Shown: positions 36,744 to 44,662 of the stretch, one piece after another
Position numbering within the stretch: position 1 is the stretch's first letter
How the letters are laid out: every line of letters begins with the position of its first letter
Assembly (NCBI RefSeq): GCF_000468755.1
Contig: NZ_AWEZ01000061.1
Coordinates: 80,859-144,858 of the forward strand
Origin: Olsenella profusa F0195
Lineage (GTDB): Bacteria > Actinomycetota > Coriobacteriia > Coriobacteriales > Atopobiaceae
Direction: 5' to 3'
DNA length: 64,000 bases
The notes under the pieces: generated by a model
The model's input: only the letters and a program-made list of their open reading frames with translations
Told to the model about the DNA's origin: nothing
Databases searched by the model: none
Program-made: the position numbers and the translations under genes

Positions 36744-36881
36744 GAACCTTCCTCCCTCTCTCTTGTCCAACAGGGAAAACGCCACGCTGTGCGCGTGACA
36801 GTGCTGCCTCGAGAGAGGAACCCCTTCTCGTGCCCCCTACACGCCGGGGATTCCTCCTTCCCCAAACTCGAGTGCTATTGT

Positions 36882-36927
36882 AAAACTTAATTTTGAGATT
36901 TTCTATATTATTTTAAAATTAAGTTTT
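36882..36927. promoter_or_regulatory. AT-rich 13-bp inverted repeat, probable RpiR operator
   Basis: AAAACTTAATTTT (36882-36894) and its exact complement-inverse AAAATTAAGTTTT (36915-36927) are 33 bases apart start to start, about three helical turns. They lie in a strikingly AT-rich patch in otherwise GC-rich DNA, 139 bases upstream of the IIC start and downstream of the RpiR gene. A possible -10 TACAAT (minus strand) lies next to the left arm. It most likely binds the RpiR regulator encoded at 37017-37850. Confidence 0.65.
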
Positions 36928-37016
36928 TAAAATACCGAAGGAGTCCGCCTTGCATCCCATCGGGAAGGCCGTGTCACGAATTCCTGAAGGGTCGCTCCGC
37001 CAACAGCGGAAAGGCG

Positions 37017-37850
37017 TCAGAGCCTCGTCTCCTTGATGACCGAACGAATCCGAGCAAAGCGGCTTGGATCCTTGTCGATATGTTCGACGTACAGGGCAAA
37101 GAGCGTGTCGACGATGACCATCTGGGCGACGGTGGAGGTGATGGCCTCAGGCCTGATCTTCGTCTCTTCGGCAACGGAGCAAATCGTAATGTCACTCTGC
37201 TCAGCAAGGGGCGAGGTGGGATTCGAGGTGATGCTCACGATTGGCACCTCACCCTCCTTGAGGATCTTGACAACCCGCATCACGTCCTTGTTGCGACCCG
37301 AGTGAGAGACTACGAGAGCGCAGTCGTCAGGAGAGAGGTTTGCCGCGATCTCAAGCTGCATGTGCATGTCGGCCTGGAGGATCATTCGCAAGGAAGTACG
37401 CTGAAAGCGATGGAATGCGCTGTACAGAATCGGGAACGACCCACCCGTTCCGAATAGGCCACAGAGCTTGGAACGACCGAGAAGCTGGACGGCAGCGTCG
37501 AGGCTCTCCTCCCTGAGAGCCGACATGGTCTCGATGAGGGAGTTGGCACTATGCTCGAAGACTGACTGTGCGGTGTCGAGCGTTGAGCCCCTCTCGAAGT
37601 CATCGAAGAAAATGACGGGAAGCCGCGTAGACGCGAGCTGGACGCGCATCTCGCGTAGATTCTCATAGCCAAGAAATTTGACGAAACGGGTAATGGCAGA
37701 TTTGGAGACCCCAATCGTCTCTGCCAACTCGGCACTCGAGAGATGGCAAGCCTCCTGTGAGTGGTCGAGCAGATAGGTGGCAATCAGTCGATCCGTCTTG
37801 CTCATGTCGGCCATGCGGCTCCTGGCTCGGCTAGAAAACTCGATTCCCAT
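37017..37850 (-). CDS. RpiR-family regulator of the mannose-type PTS operon
   Basis: A 277-residue RpiR/MurR-type regulator. The N-terminal helix-turn-helix shows SSAELAETIGVSKSAITRFVKFLGY, followed by a SIS sugar-phosphate-binding domain with LFGTGGSFPILYSAFHRF and VVSHSGRNKDVMRVV. Such proteins sense phosphorylated sugars, here probably the imported sugar phosphate or KDPG. I chose the start MGIEFSSRAR at 37850, which follows GGGAGC; a start 16 codons upstream is possible. It lies directly upstream of the nine-gene operon on the same strand. Confidence 0.88.
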   Translation of the reverse strand: MGIEFSSRARSRMADMSKTDRLIATYLLDHSQEACHLSSAELAETIGVSKSAITRFVKFLGYENLREMRVQLASTRLPVIFFDDFERGSTLDTAQSVFEHSANSLIETMSALREESLDAAVQLLGRSKLCGLFGTGGSFPILYSAFHRFQRTSLRMILQADMHMQLEIAANLSPDDCALVVSHSGRNKDVMRVVKILKEGEVPIVSITSNPTSPLAEQSDITICSVAEETKIRPEAITSTVAQMVIVDTLFALYVEHIDKDPSRFARIRSVIKETRL

Positions 37851-37989
37851 GTGCTCCCTTCCCCAAATTGCCGGTCCATTCCAGTCCCTTGGTATCAACC
37901 TGGTTATTGTCGCAGTTTATTGATGCAATCTTGCTCTTATGTCCACAGTATTACCGTTCTCCCACGTGCGGAGAAAGGAGGCTGCTATT
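37851..37989. other. Gap upstream of rpiR, nothing recognised
   Basis: No gene, tRNA or clear hairpin was recognised between the RpiR start and the broken epimerase. It presumably contains the rpiR promoter. Confidence 0.35.
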
Positions 37990-38963
37990 CAACCCCCACC
38001 AGAGACTGCGAGGGTCTTCTTTTCTAATAGGCGCCTTCGATCTCTTATGGGGCTCGTGATGTGTGCCACCTCGGCGTGGGCGCCATAGTTCCAGCTCGTG
38101 CGCTCGCACTCGGGACACCAGTGCCCGCCCTCCAGCACCAGGTGCGGGCTCGCTCCTGAGGCCCCGCTCACCGCACAGGGACTGGTGCATCTGGTAGGTG
38201 CTCACGCGGGGCAGGCCTCGCCGCCACCGACGTTGTAGACGTGGCCCCAGAACGCGCCTGGCAGGCTCCCCGCGGCATCGTATGAGGCCAGGTGCGCCAT
38301 CATCGTACACGAGTCACGATCCGAGATGTACTCGAGCACGTTGTCGAGGCAGTTGTGAAGCTGGATGGCGTCGCGGATCCTGGCCATGGCGGGACCGGTG
38401 ATGCCCGTCTGGCGCAGGCTGACCCAGCGCCCGAGGCCCCACTCGATCACGTATCGCTCCGCGGCGACCTTCGAGACGGCATAGTAGTCGAACATGCTCG
38501 GCTCGATGGGGTCGCCAACGCGCCCCCAGTGGATGGGCGGCATGCGGTCGCCCGTCTCGACCACCATGCCGATGTAGACAAGGGTGGTGGCGTCCGCCTG
38601 CCCGAGCTCCCTCACGGCCTCCACGAGATTACGTGTGCCACCAAAGTTGACTCGCATGGCGGTCGTGGGATGGTAGTCCGCAGCCGGCGAGACGAACGCC
38701 GCCATGTGCAGCACGAGATCGCAGCCTTCGAGGCAGGCCACGAGCGCTCCGCGGTCGTCGAGGTCTCCCCAGACGATGCTGAGGCCGGCCCGCCCTAGGA
38801 ACGGTAACATCGACGGCGACATCGCCGCGCGGTTCCTCTCGAAGTCCCGCACGAGGAGCGTGAGATCGTACTCCCTTCCCACGCTGGGCAGCATCGCCTT
38901 GAGCGAGGCCATGCCCATACCGCCCGAGACGTCCGTCATGAGGACCCTTGGGATGCGGCTCAC
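37990..38963 (-). pseudogene. Frameshifted NAD-dependent epimerase/dehydratase
   Basis: From 38963 a frame encodes a short-chain-type NAD epimerase domain: LHMAAFVSPAADYH, NFGGTRNLVEAV, YYAVSKVAAERYV (YxxxK) and VYNVGGGEACPA, ending at 38202 after 253 residues. The N-terminal dinucleotide motif is altered (TDVSGGMGMASLKAM). Downstream, other frames continue with recognisable text (VSTYQMHQSL, then LVLEGGHWCPECERTSWNYG), so the C-terminal part has been lost to frameshifts. It is probably a non-functional sugar-nucleotide or aldehyde epimerase-like gene. Confidence 0.65.
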
Positions 38964-39796
38964 GCTACTTCCCCCTCATGGAGGGCAAACCGTTCTCGGA
39001 GCTTGAGATGCGTACGTTCGATGGCCTTTTCCTGGACTTTTGCATCCTAGGCGGCATGCCTGTGGTAGTCGCGTCATTCATCGAGAGCGGAACCTTCGAG
39101 CGCTCACTCCAAACCCAGCGGCAACTCATCGCCGATTACGAGGAGGGCATCCGCAAGTATGCGCAGGGCCTCGACCAAGGTCGCATTCTCAACGCCTTCA
39201 GCAGCATCCCGTTCCAACTCGCGAGGGAGAACAAGAAGTTCCAACTATCCAAGGTTAAGACGGGTACGCGCTTCAGGGACTACCGTGGGTGCATCGAATG
39301 GCTGGAGACGGCGGACATTGTGAACGTGTGCAGGCGTCTCGAGTTTCCAGAGCTGCCGCTGAGGGGCAACTATGCCGAGAACATGCTCAAGGTCTACTTT
39401 GGCGATACGGGACCGTTCGTGTCGATGCTCGACGATGGGGCGAGCGAGGACCTACGGGTGAACAAGAACCTTGGCGTCTACGAGAGTGCCCTCTACGAGA
39501 GCATCGTCGCCGAAGCACTGACGAAGCAGAGGTATGGCTTACATTATTACAAAAAGCCCGACTCGACGCTTGAAGAGGACTTCTTCCTGCACACCAAAAG
39601 CGAGCTTGTGCCCATAGAGGTCAAGGCAACGAGGGGTACCTCAAAGTCTCTCAGGCAACTCATCTCCTCCGGTACCTATTCGGACATTAGCTGGGGCATC
39701 AAGCTGCATCGAGGAAACATCGGTGAGAGCGTCGGAATCGTCTCGACACCCTACTTCACCGCATTCTTGCTGCGCAGATACCTGGCGAAACAGTGA
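38948..39796 (+). pseudogene. Headless DUF4143-type AAA ATPase fragment
   Basis: The 282-residue frame matches only the C-terminal half of AAA_14/DUF4143 proteins: LFLDFCILGGMPVVVASFIE, YESALYESIVAEAL, and the nuclease-like ELVPIEVKATRGTSKSLRQL. The Walker A/B ATPase half is missing, and the frame begins where the antisense epimerase fragment begins, so two broken genes are fused head to head. Full-length members are about 400 residues and often act as small defence or toxin-like ATPases; this copy is very likely dead, although the 3' part is open. Confidence 0.75.
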
Positions 39797-39848
39797 CCTC
39801 CTCGCTCGCCGAGACGTGCCACCGGACGAGGAGGGTGCAGGCTCCCAG

Positions 39849-40310
39849 CTAGGAGTCCGCATTTCCCACGGTACGCGGGTGCGGGATGACGTCACGGATG
39901 TCGTCCACGCCCGTGAGGCACATCACGGGGCGCTCGAAGCCCAGCCCGAAGCCCGCGTGGCGGCATGTGCCATAGCGGCGCAGGTCCAGGTAGTACCCGT
40001 ACTGACGGGAGTCCATGCCCAGCTCCGCGATGCGCCGCTCGAGCACGTCGAGGCACCCCTCGCGCCGGGAGCCGCCGATGATCTCGCCGATGCCCGGCAC
40101 GGGGCAGCCCGCTGCGGCCACGGTCCTGCCGTCGTCGTTTCGCCGCATATAGGAGGCCTCGATGGCCGCAGGGTAGCCCGTCACGGACGCTGGCCTCCCG
40201 AAGTGGCGCCCGGTGAGGTAGCGCTCGTGCTCGGCCTGGAGGTCGACGCCCCGGCCCACGGGATGCTCGAACGTCTGGGCAGCCGTCCGGGCGTCCTCCA
40301 GGCTCGTTGC
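39849..40310 (-). pseudogene. asnS: C-terminal fragment of asparaginyl-tRNA synthetase
   Basis: About 150 codons match the end of AsnRS: GVDLQAEHERYLTGRHFGRP, VPGIGEIIGGSRREG, YYLDLRRYG, HAGFGLGFERPVM and RDVIPHPRT. The anticodon-binding OB domain and the first half of the catalytic domain are absent. Conserved positions are changed, for example Pro in GFERPVM where Leu is usual. The sequence before FEHPVGRG is unrelated. It is a relic; no intact asnS is in the window. Confidence 0.85.
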
Positions 40311-40428
40311 AGCGCCCATCACCATAGCGCGATGGCCCATCCCGCCACAATGAGGTTCACTCCGAGGCATGGGGTATCATGTTTGGGCCAATGTCAGGAG
40401 GCGAGGTGACAGAACGCGGGGAGGCGCC

Positions 40429-40827
40429 ATGGCCAGGGCGATGCGACATTCGCGCCAACGCGACATGATCTATGAGTACCTCTGCGGCACACGGGAGCAT
40501 CCCAGCGCCGAGACCATCTACTCTGACCTCAAGAGATCCTGCGAGAGTCTGAGCCTCGCCACGGTCTACCGCAACCTCAGGCTCCTCCAAGGGCTTGGGC
40601 AGGTGCGTGCCGTTGCAATCGTCAACGGTACCGAGCGCTTCGAGTCCGTCTATCGCGAGGAGCACGCACATTTTGCTTGCATCGAGTGTGGGCGCGTGTT
40701 TGACATACCGGACGTCCTGCCCGACACGGCATGCATCGCCGCACAGAGCCCACACATCGGTCGCATCGACCATACCACCCTCACGCTGCGCGGCGTCTGC
40801 GCAGACTGCCTTTCCAAGCAAGGCTAG
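40429..40827 (+). CDS. Fur-family regulator, PerR-like
   Basis: A 132-residue Fur-superfamily repressor. It has an N-terminal winged helix (RHSRQRDMIYEYLCGTREHPSAE and LSLATVYRNLRLLQ) and a C-terminal dimerisation/metal domain with HAHFACIECGRVFD and GVCADCL, the two CxxC pairs of the structural zinc site. The length and lack of a His-rich C-terminus suggest PerR-type oxidative-stress control rather than Fur iron control. The start at 40429 has GGGGAGG upstream. It is the only intact gene in the decayed stretch 37990-41169. Confidence 0.85.
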   Translation: MARAMRHSRQRDMIYEYLCGTREHPSAETIYSDLKRSCESLSLATVYRNLRLLQGLGQVRAVAIVNGTERFESVYREEHAHFACIECGRVFDIPDVLPDTACIAAQSPHIGRIDHTTLTLRGVCADCLSKQG

Positions 40828-40911
40828 ATGGCACGCGGGCGTCTGGCACGGTGCTCCCCCGGTCGTGAGAGGTTCTCTCGAAGAGGCTGCCTCCCCTGTC
40901 GACCGGCGCTC

Positions 40912-41169
40912 GCTTACGATCGAGCCGCGCGGGACATCACCCAGCTCGTGCCAAACGTGCACGAGCTCCCCGGTCACATCGCCTGTGACAGCGCCTCGAA
41001 TGCCGAGGTCGGCATCGCCCCGCACGACACGCACGGCCAGGTGGTGGCCGTGCTCGACCTCGACTCCCCCATCGAGGGATGCTTCGACGAGGAGGACGCC
41101 CGTGGTCTCGGGCTCGCGGGTCACGCCATCGGGCGCGCCGCCGACCTCACACAGCCAGCGTTGGCGTAG
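40912..41169 (+). pseudogene. Fragment of GAF-type free-methionine-R-sulfoxide reductase
   Basis: The frame encodes LVPNVHELPGHIACDSASNA and AVLDLDSPIEGCFDEEDARGL, typical of the C-terminal half of fRMsr (YebR/MsrC) GAF enzymes, including the catalytic-region Cys in GHIACD. The first half, with the other Cys residues and the GKGVCG-type motif, is not recognisable in the preceding 80 bases. Located just after the PerR-like gene, it may be the rest of an oxidative-stress partner gene. Confidence 0.7.
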
Positions 41170-41181
41170 CGGCCCCCCTGG

Positions 41182-41850
41182 CTACCCACCATCCGTCGCA
41201 CGAACGGCAGCAACCACGTCACAGATCTTGTCCGGGTCGTTGAGCCGATCCGATTCGATGCCAGAATCGATGTTGACGCCCCAGGGATGCAGGCGTGCTA
41301 TCGCGGCACCCACGTTCCGCTCGTTCAGACCGCCCGAAAGGATGTAGGGACGCGCCAGGCCTCCGACAAGCAACCAGTCGAAGGGCCGCGAGCTGCCCCA
41401 GGAGCTGTTGAGCATCACGATGTCGGCGCGGCTGTCGTTGGCACGCTCTATGTCGGAGGCATCGTGCACGTGGATGGTCTGGATGATGGGCACGTCCGCC
41501 AGCTCGGTGAGGAACGTGATGTAGGCGTTGTCCTCATCGCCCTGCAGCTCCACCACATCAAGCACCTCGTCCGCCAGCTCGGCCACCATGCCCAGGGGCT
41601 GGTTGCAGAAGACCCCCACGGCAGGGATGGTGGGATCGAGCCTGTGAACGAGGCCCCGCAGCTTGCCGAGGCCCACATGCCTGTGCGAGCTGGGCCAGTC
41701 GACCACAAAGCCACAGAGGTCGGGACGCGCCTCGTTGACGGCACGGACATCCTCCTCGCAGAACAGGCCACTCAGCTTGACGCGCGTGAACGGATCCCCG
41801 CTGTAGAGGATGTCGTGCGTGATGATGGAGGTGGCCCTACGTCCCAGCAT
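41182..41850 (-). CDS. TrpF-like (phosphoribosylanthranilate isomerase fold) protein lacking catalytic residues
   Basis: A 222-residue TIM-barrel protein aligned by eye to TrpF: VKLSGLFCEEDVRAVNEARP, VGVFCNQPLGMVAEL, ELQGDEDNAY, FDWLLVGGLARPYILSGGLNERNV and GVNIDSGIE. In known enzymes the general base is Cys in VKICG and the general acid is Asp in the ILLD strand. Here they are Ser27 (VKLSG) and Asn148 (VMLNSS). Ligand-binding loops look retained. It stands alone, with no other trp genes, so it may be a repurposed binding protein or a weak enzyme. Confidence 0.65.
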   Translation of the reverse strand: MLGRRATSIITHDILYSGDPFTRVKLSGLFCEEDVRAVNEARPDLCGFVVDWPSSHRHVGLGKLRGLVHRLDPTIPAVGVFCNQPLGMVAELADEVLDVVELQGDEDNAYITFLTELADVPIIQTIHVHDASDIERANDSRADIVMLNSSWGSSRPFDWLLVGGLARPYILSGGLNERNVGAAIARLHPWGVNIDSGIESDRLNDPDKICDVVAAVRATDGG

Positions 41851-41887
41851 ATGCGCTTTCCTTCCCCGACGTCCATCCGAATGGCCC

Positions 41888-42739
41888 CTACGCCCTGGGT
41901 TCCTTGCCCCGGGCGAACAGCACGATCATCTCGTTGGTGAGGCTGGACGTATCATAGCGCCCGCCCAGCTCGGCGAGCAGGTCGCCACGACGCACCCACT
42001 CCCCCCAGGAGAGCTCGTCGTGGTCGACGTGGATGGTGGGGTCACTCGTCACATCGCAGAAGAAGCCCGAGAGCAGGGTGTCCGTGAACGACCACGGCTG
42101 GCTCTTGTAGTAGCGCAGGTTGGTGACGGCAAGGCCGACCTCCTCCCCCACCTCCCGGTGGACGGTGCCCTCCAGCGTCTCGCCGAACTCCGTGAAGCCC
42201 GCCACAAGGGCCGGCTTGCGGTAGCCCTGCGCATAGCGCGTGAGCAGGATATGGTCGCCGTTGGTCACGCCCACGATGACGGCGGGGTTTATGCGGGGGT
42301 AGACGACGTTGCCGCAGGAGGCGCAGGCGAGCTCGCGGCTCGTGGGCACATGGCCCAGCTCGGCGCCACAGCGCCCGCAGTAGCGGTTGTCGCGATACCA
42401 GCCATGGAGCTGATAGGCCGTCTCGTCGGCGAAGGCCAGCCAGCGCGGCTCCGCCTGACGGAGCGCGTAGATGGGCTCAAAGGAGAACCCCTCGCACGCT
42501 GGGGCAGGCTCGCGCTCCACCAGAAAGAAGGGCTGGTCGTCTATCGCAAAGAGGTAGCGGCACCGGAGGTCGTGCGGAGACGTCCCCCAGTCGGCAAGCC
42601 GCGGAAGCGTAAGGGTGCCGTCCTCGTCGATGCGCATGAGCGCCTTGTTGTTGCGGAAGGCAAGCACATGGCTGCGTGCCGTGGGCGCGGTCACACGGAA
42701 CGAGTTGTCAAAGCGATGGGCACCGATGTCTTGAATCAC
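41888..42739 (-). CDS. nudC: NADH pyrophosphatase / RNA decapping hydrolase NudC
   Basis: A 283-residue Nudix hydrolase. A four-Cys zinc ribbon (CGRCGAEL and CASCG, about residues 120-140) precedes the Nudix box GFTEFGETLEGTVHREVGEEVGL. The family motif SQPWSFTDTLLSGFF matches NudC's SQPWPFPxS signature. It hydrolyses NADH and removes NAD caps from RNA. The GTG start at 42739 overlaps the stop of the Lap1-like remnant. Confidence 0.92.
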   Translation of the reverse strand: MIQDIGAHRFDNSFRVTAPTARSHVLAFRNNKALMRIDEDGTLTLPRLADWGTSPHDLRCRYLFAIDDQPFFLVEREPAPACEGFSFEPIYALRQAEPRWLAFADETAYQLHGWYRDNRYCGRCGAELGHVPTSRELACASCGNVVYPRINPAVIVGVTNGDHILLTRYAQGYRKPALVAGFTEFGETLEGTVHREVGEEVGLAVTNLRYYKSQPWSFTDTLLSGFFCDVTSDPTIHVDHDELSWGEWVRRGDLLAELGGRYDTSSLTNEMIVLFARGKEPRA

Positions 42740-42831
42740 TGGGCATCCTCACGGTACAAGGCCACAGGGGGCATCCCAGGCGTCTCCTGCAAGGGCACCC
42801 CCACGTTCGATGCGATGATAGACCCTCTCAT
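42736..42831 (-). pseudogene. Remnant of a second Lap1-like gene
   Basis: Thirty-one codons begin MRGSIIASNVGV, matching MSGSIASNMGV at the start of the Lap1-like protein at 43808-44092, then diverge and stop. The fragment follows the 151-aa membrane protein just as the intact Lap1-like gene follows its 163-aa paralogue. This shows that an accessory-Lap1 unit was duplicated and truncated. An ATG at 42840 overlaps the preceding stop (ATGA) in the same frame. Confidence 0.65.
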
Positions 42832-42836
42832 GCGCG

Positions 42837-43292
42837 TCATCCCTCGAGCCTTGTCTCCACCCTATAGAACACCCAGCGCCCGTCCTCCCGCCTCAGGTAC
42901 CACCTGTCGTGGGAGTGCGACGCACCGCATGCCTCGCTCCCGTCCGCGCGGTAGTACGTGTCGGAGAACCTGACCGTGAGCACGACCTCGTCGTCGCCGT
43001 CGTACTCCGCGCCGACGACCATGATGGGAGTGACCTCGGCCCTCGTCGCATCGGGGTAGTACGTCTGCCGCCGGAAGTCGAAGGACCTCTCATACAGCGC
43101 CCCGTCGAGCTCCTCAGACGCCGGAGGCTCCGCCGTGCCCGCCATGACCGCACGGGCACGCTCCAATGTTGGCCAGAACGTTACCTCGGCGCGGGTTGCC
43201 CGGAGCGCCCTCAGGGCGACGGGGGCAAGGAGCGCCACCAACACAATGAGCAGCCCGGCCGCCAGCAGTCGAGGCATCCTTCCCTTCCCCAT
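42837..43292 (-). CDS. Membrane-anchored protein, paralogue of the toxin-linked 163-aa protein
   Basis: A 151-residue protein with one N-terminal hydrophobic segment (about residues 8-28) and a short extracytoplasmic alpha+beta domain. It shares with the protein at 44148-44639 the patterns LERARAVM(A/D)GTA, YYPD, the YDGDDEVVLTV strand, the YRADG...SHSHDRW core and the end VFYRVETRLE. The family is not recognised; an NTF2-like or immunity-type fold is possible. It lies in the LXG-RHS locus, so a role as immunity or secretion accessory is inferred. Confidence 0.6.
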   Translation of the reverse strand: MGKGRMPRLLAAGLLIVLVALLAPVALRALRATRAEVTFWPTLERARAVMAGTAEPPASEELDGALYERSFDFRRQTYYPDATRAEVTPIMVVGAEYDGDDEVVLTVRFSDTYYRADGSEACGASHSHDRWYLRREDGRWVFYRVETRLEG

Positions 43293-43480
43293 GCGGCAGC
43301 CTCCCTCCGCTTGTTGCGGCGTTCATCCCCCTGATGATAGGTCGCAACCAACCACCGACCAATTCGCGCGAGGTGCCAGAGGCACAGCACGCTGCGGCGC
43401 ATGATCGAAGACCCCTGCACCCGCCCCACTCGAGAACCATTGGAACCGACGGCGTGCCTGGATCTCCCATGGCGCCCGCG

Positions 43481-43804
43481 TCACATGGGAGAGGGGCCAT
43501 CCCCCTCAGGTACCTCGCGCCTCGACCTGGCCAGGGCCTCGCCCAACACATCCTCGCTGCGTCGCAATTGTCTGCGCGTCTCATCGACGTGGTCATCGCA
43601 TGCCGACAGGGCCTGGCTCATGGACCAGCGCAGCGCCTCCACGACCTGGGAGTCGCCATAACGAACGCTGGCAGCAAAGAGGTCGTTGAGCTCGTCTCGG
43701 GACGCAACCGCCGCACGCACCGCGTCCTCACGCCTCTCACACTCCATGCGCAGGGAGCGTGTCCCATCGTGCTGCGCGCTCATGCGCGCTTCTGCGGGAG
43801 CCAC
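43481..43804 (-). CDS. Small helical protein, Lap2-like (LXG-associated)
   Basis: A 107-residue, charged, wholly alpha-helical protein without a signal or membrane span (for example MECERREDAVRAAVASRDEL, EALRWSMSQAL, ETRRQLRRSEDVL). Length, helix content and position beside a Lap1-like gene fit the Lap2 (DUF3958-type) partners that help LXG toxins into type VII secretion. The GTG start at 43804 lies 3 bases after the Lap1-like stop, with GGTGGG upstream. The assignment is based on context and pattern rather than strong similarity. Confidence 0.4.
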   Translation of the reverse strand: MAPAEARMSAQHDGTRSLRMECERREDAVRAAVASRDELNDLFAASVRYGDSQVVEALRWSMSQALSACDDHVDETRRQLRRSEDVLGEALARSRREVPEGDGPSPM

Positions 43805-43807
43805 CGG

Positions 43808-44092
43808 CTACCCACCGATCCCCATCAGCGACTGCGCGATGAGCTCGTCGCCCTCCTGGAAGGTGACGCCAATGCGCTCCAACGCGTCGGCATCACGGGT
43901 GAGGGACGACGCGTACTTAGAGAGAGTCTCCTCGTATCGCTGCGCGCGCTCGTCATGGTCGGCGGGAGGCACCCCGTCGGACGTGCCGGACGCGCTCTGT
44001 GTCGTGAACGACACGTACTCATCGAGCGCAGAGAGCATCTCGGCCTTCTTCTGCGAGGCCACCCCCATGTTTGACGCGATAGAACCGCTCAT
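43808..44092 (-). CDS. Small helical protein, Lap1-like type VII secretion factor
   Basis: A 94-residue WXG100-sized protein beginning MSGSIASNMGVASQKKAEM, predicted as a helical hairpin. Its C-terminal helix contains FQEGD, an FxxxD pattern described for Lap1 (DUF3130/TIGR04197-like) chaperone-targeting proteins of LXG toxins. Such proteins bind the LXG helix bundle and guide it to the EssC machine. The ATG at 44092 has GGACAGG upstream. In studied systems Lap genes precede the toxin; here they follow it. Confidence 0.5.
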   Translation of the reverse strand: MSGSIASNMGVASQKKAEMLSALDEYVSFTTQSASGTSDGVPPADHDERAQRYEETLSKYASSLTRDADALERIGVTFQEGDELIAQSLMGIGG

Positions 44093-44147
44093 GCACCTGT
44101 CCTTCCTGTCATCAAGGCGCACTGCCCATCCATGTAACGTGTCCCTG

Positions 44148-44639
44148 TTACGGTTTGGTCTCGATCTTGTAGACCACCCAGTCGGACCCTTCCTTCCTCA
44201 CGTGCCACTTGTCGGACGAGTGCGAGGACCTCATGTCCACCGCGCCGTCCGCGCGGTAGCCAGTCCTCGAGAAGCTGACCGTGAGGGTTGCCTCGTCGTC
44301 ACCCTCGAACTCCACGTCCAGCAGCTCAATGGGCGAGATGTCAAACCGCACCACGTCAGGATAGTATTCCCTCCGTCGCGCAAACGCCCAGTCGCACAGC
44401 TCCCCGTCCCGCTCCTCGGAGGGCGCGGGGTCCGCCGTGCCGTCCATGATGGCCCGGGCACGCTCAAGCAGCGGCTGAAACTCGTCGCCATACCGCTCCA
44501 CACGAGCTTGCCGCTCGGCCTCCTGGCGCTCCTGATCGCGCTCGACGTGGTAGCGCCACGCCCGTGTAGCAAGGAGCCCGACCGCCACGGCCACCACACC
44601 AGCAACGAAAAGGATCATGCGACGCCTCCTATTGCCCAT
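44148..44639 (-). CDS. Membrane-anchored candidate immunity/accessory protein
   Basis: A 163-residue protein: Arg-rich cytoplasmic start (MGNRRRRM), one membrane helix (about residues 8-25), a charged linker (ERDQERQEAERQARVERYGD) and an extracytoplasmic domain with YYPDVVRFDISPIELLDVEF and SDKWHVRKEGSDWVVYKIET. Paralogous to 42837-43292. It directly follows the RHS toxin gene (23 bases), the usual place for immunity, and an outward-facing anchored domain would suit protection against a wall-cutting amidase. However, its GC-rich composition differs from that of the AT-rich toxin tip, so it may be a locus-resident accessory rather than the cognate immunity. Confidence 0.5.
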   Translation of the reverse strand: MGNRRRRMILFVAGVVAVAVGLLATRAWRYHVERDQERQEAERQARVERYGDEFQPLLERARAIMDGTADPAPSEERDGELCDWAFARRREYYPDVVRFDISPIELLDVEFEGDDEATLTVSFSRTGYRADGAVDMRSSHSSDKWHVRKEGSDWVVYKIETKP

Positions 44640-44662
44640 GACACTGCCCCCAACCCCTGTTA

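Noticed and set aside
38948..39796. Intact defence ATPase
   Set aside because: The frame lacks Walker A and B motifs and the first half of the family; it cannot be a working AAA ATPase.
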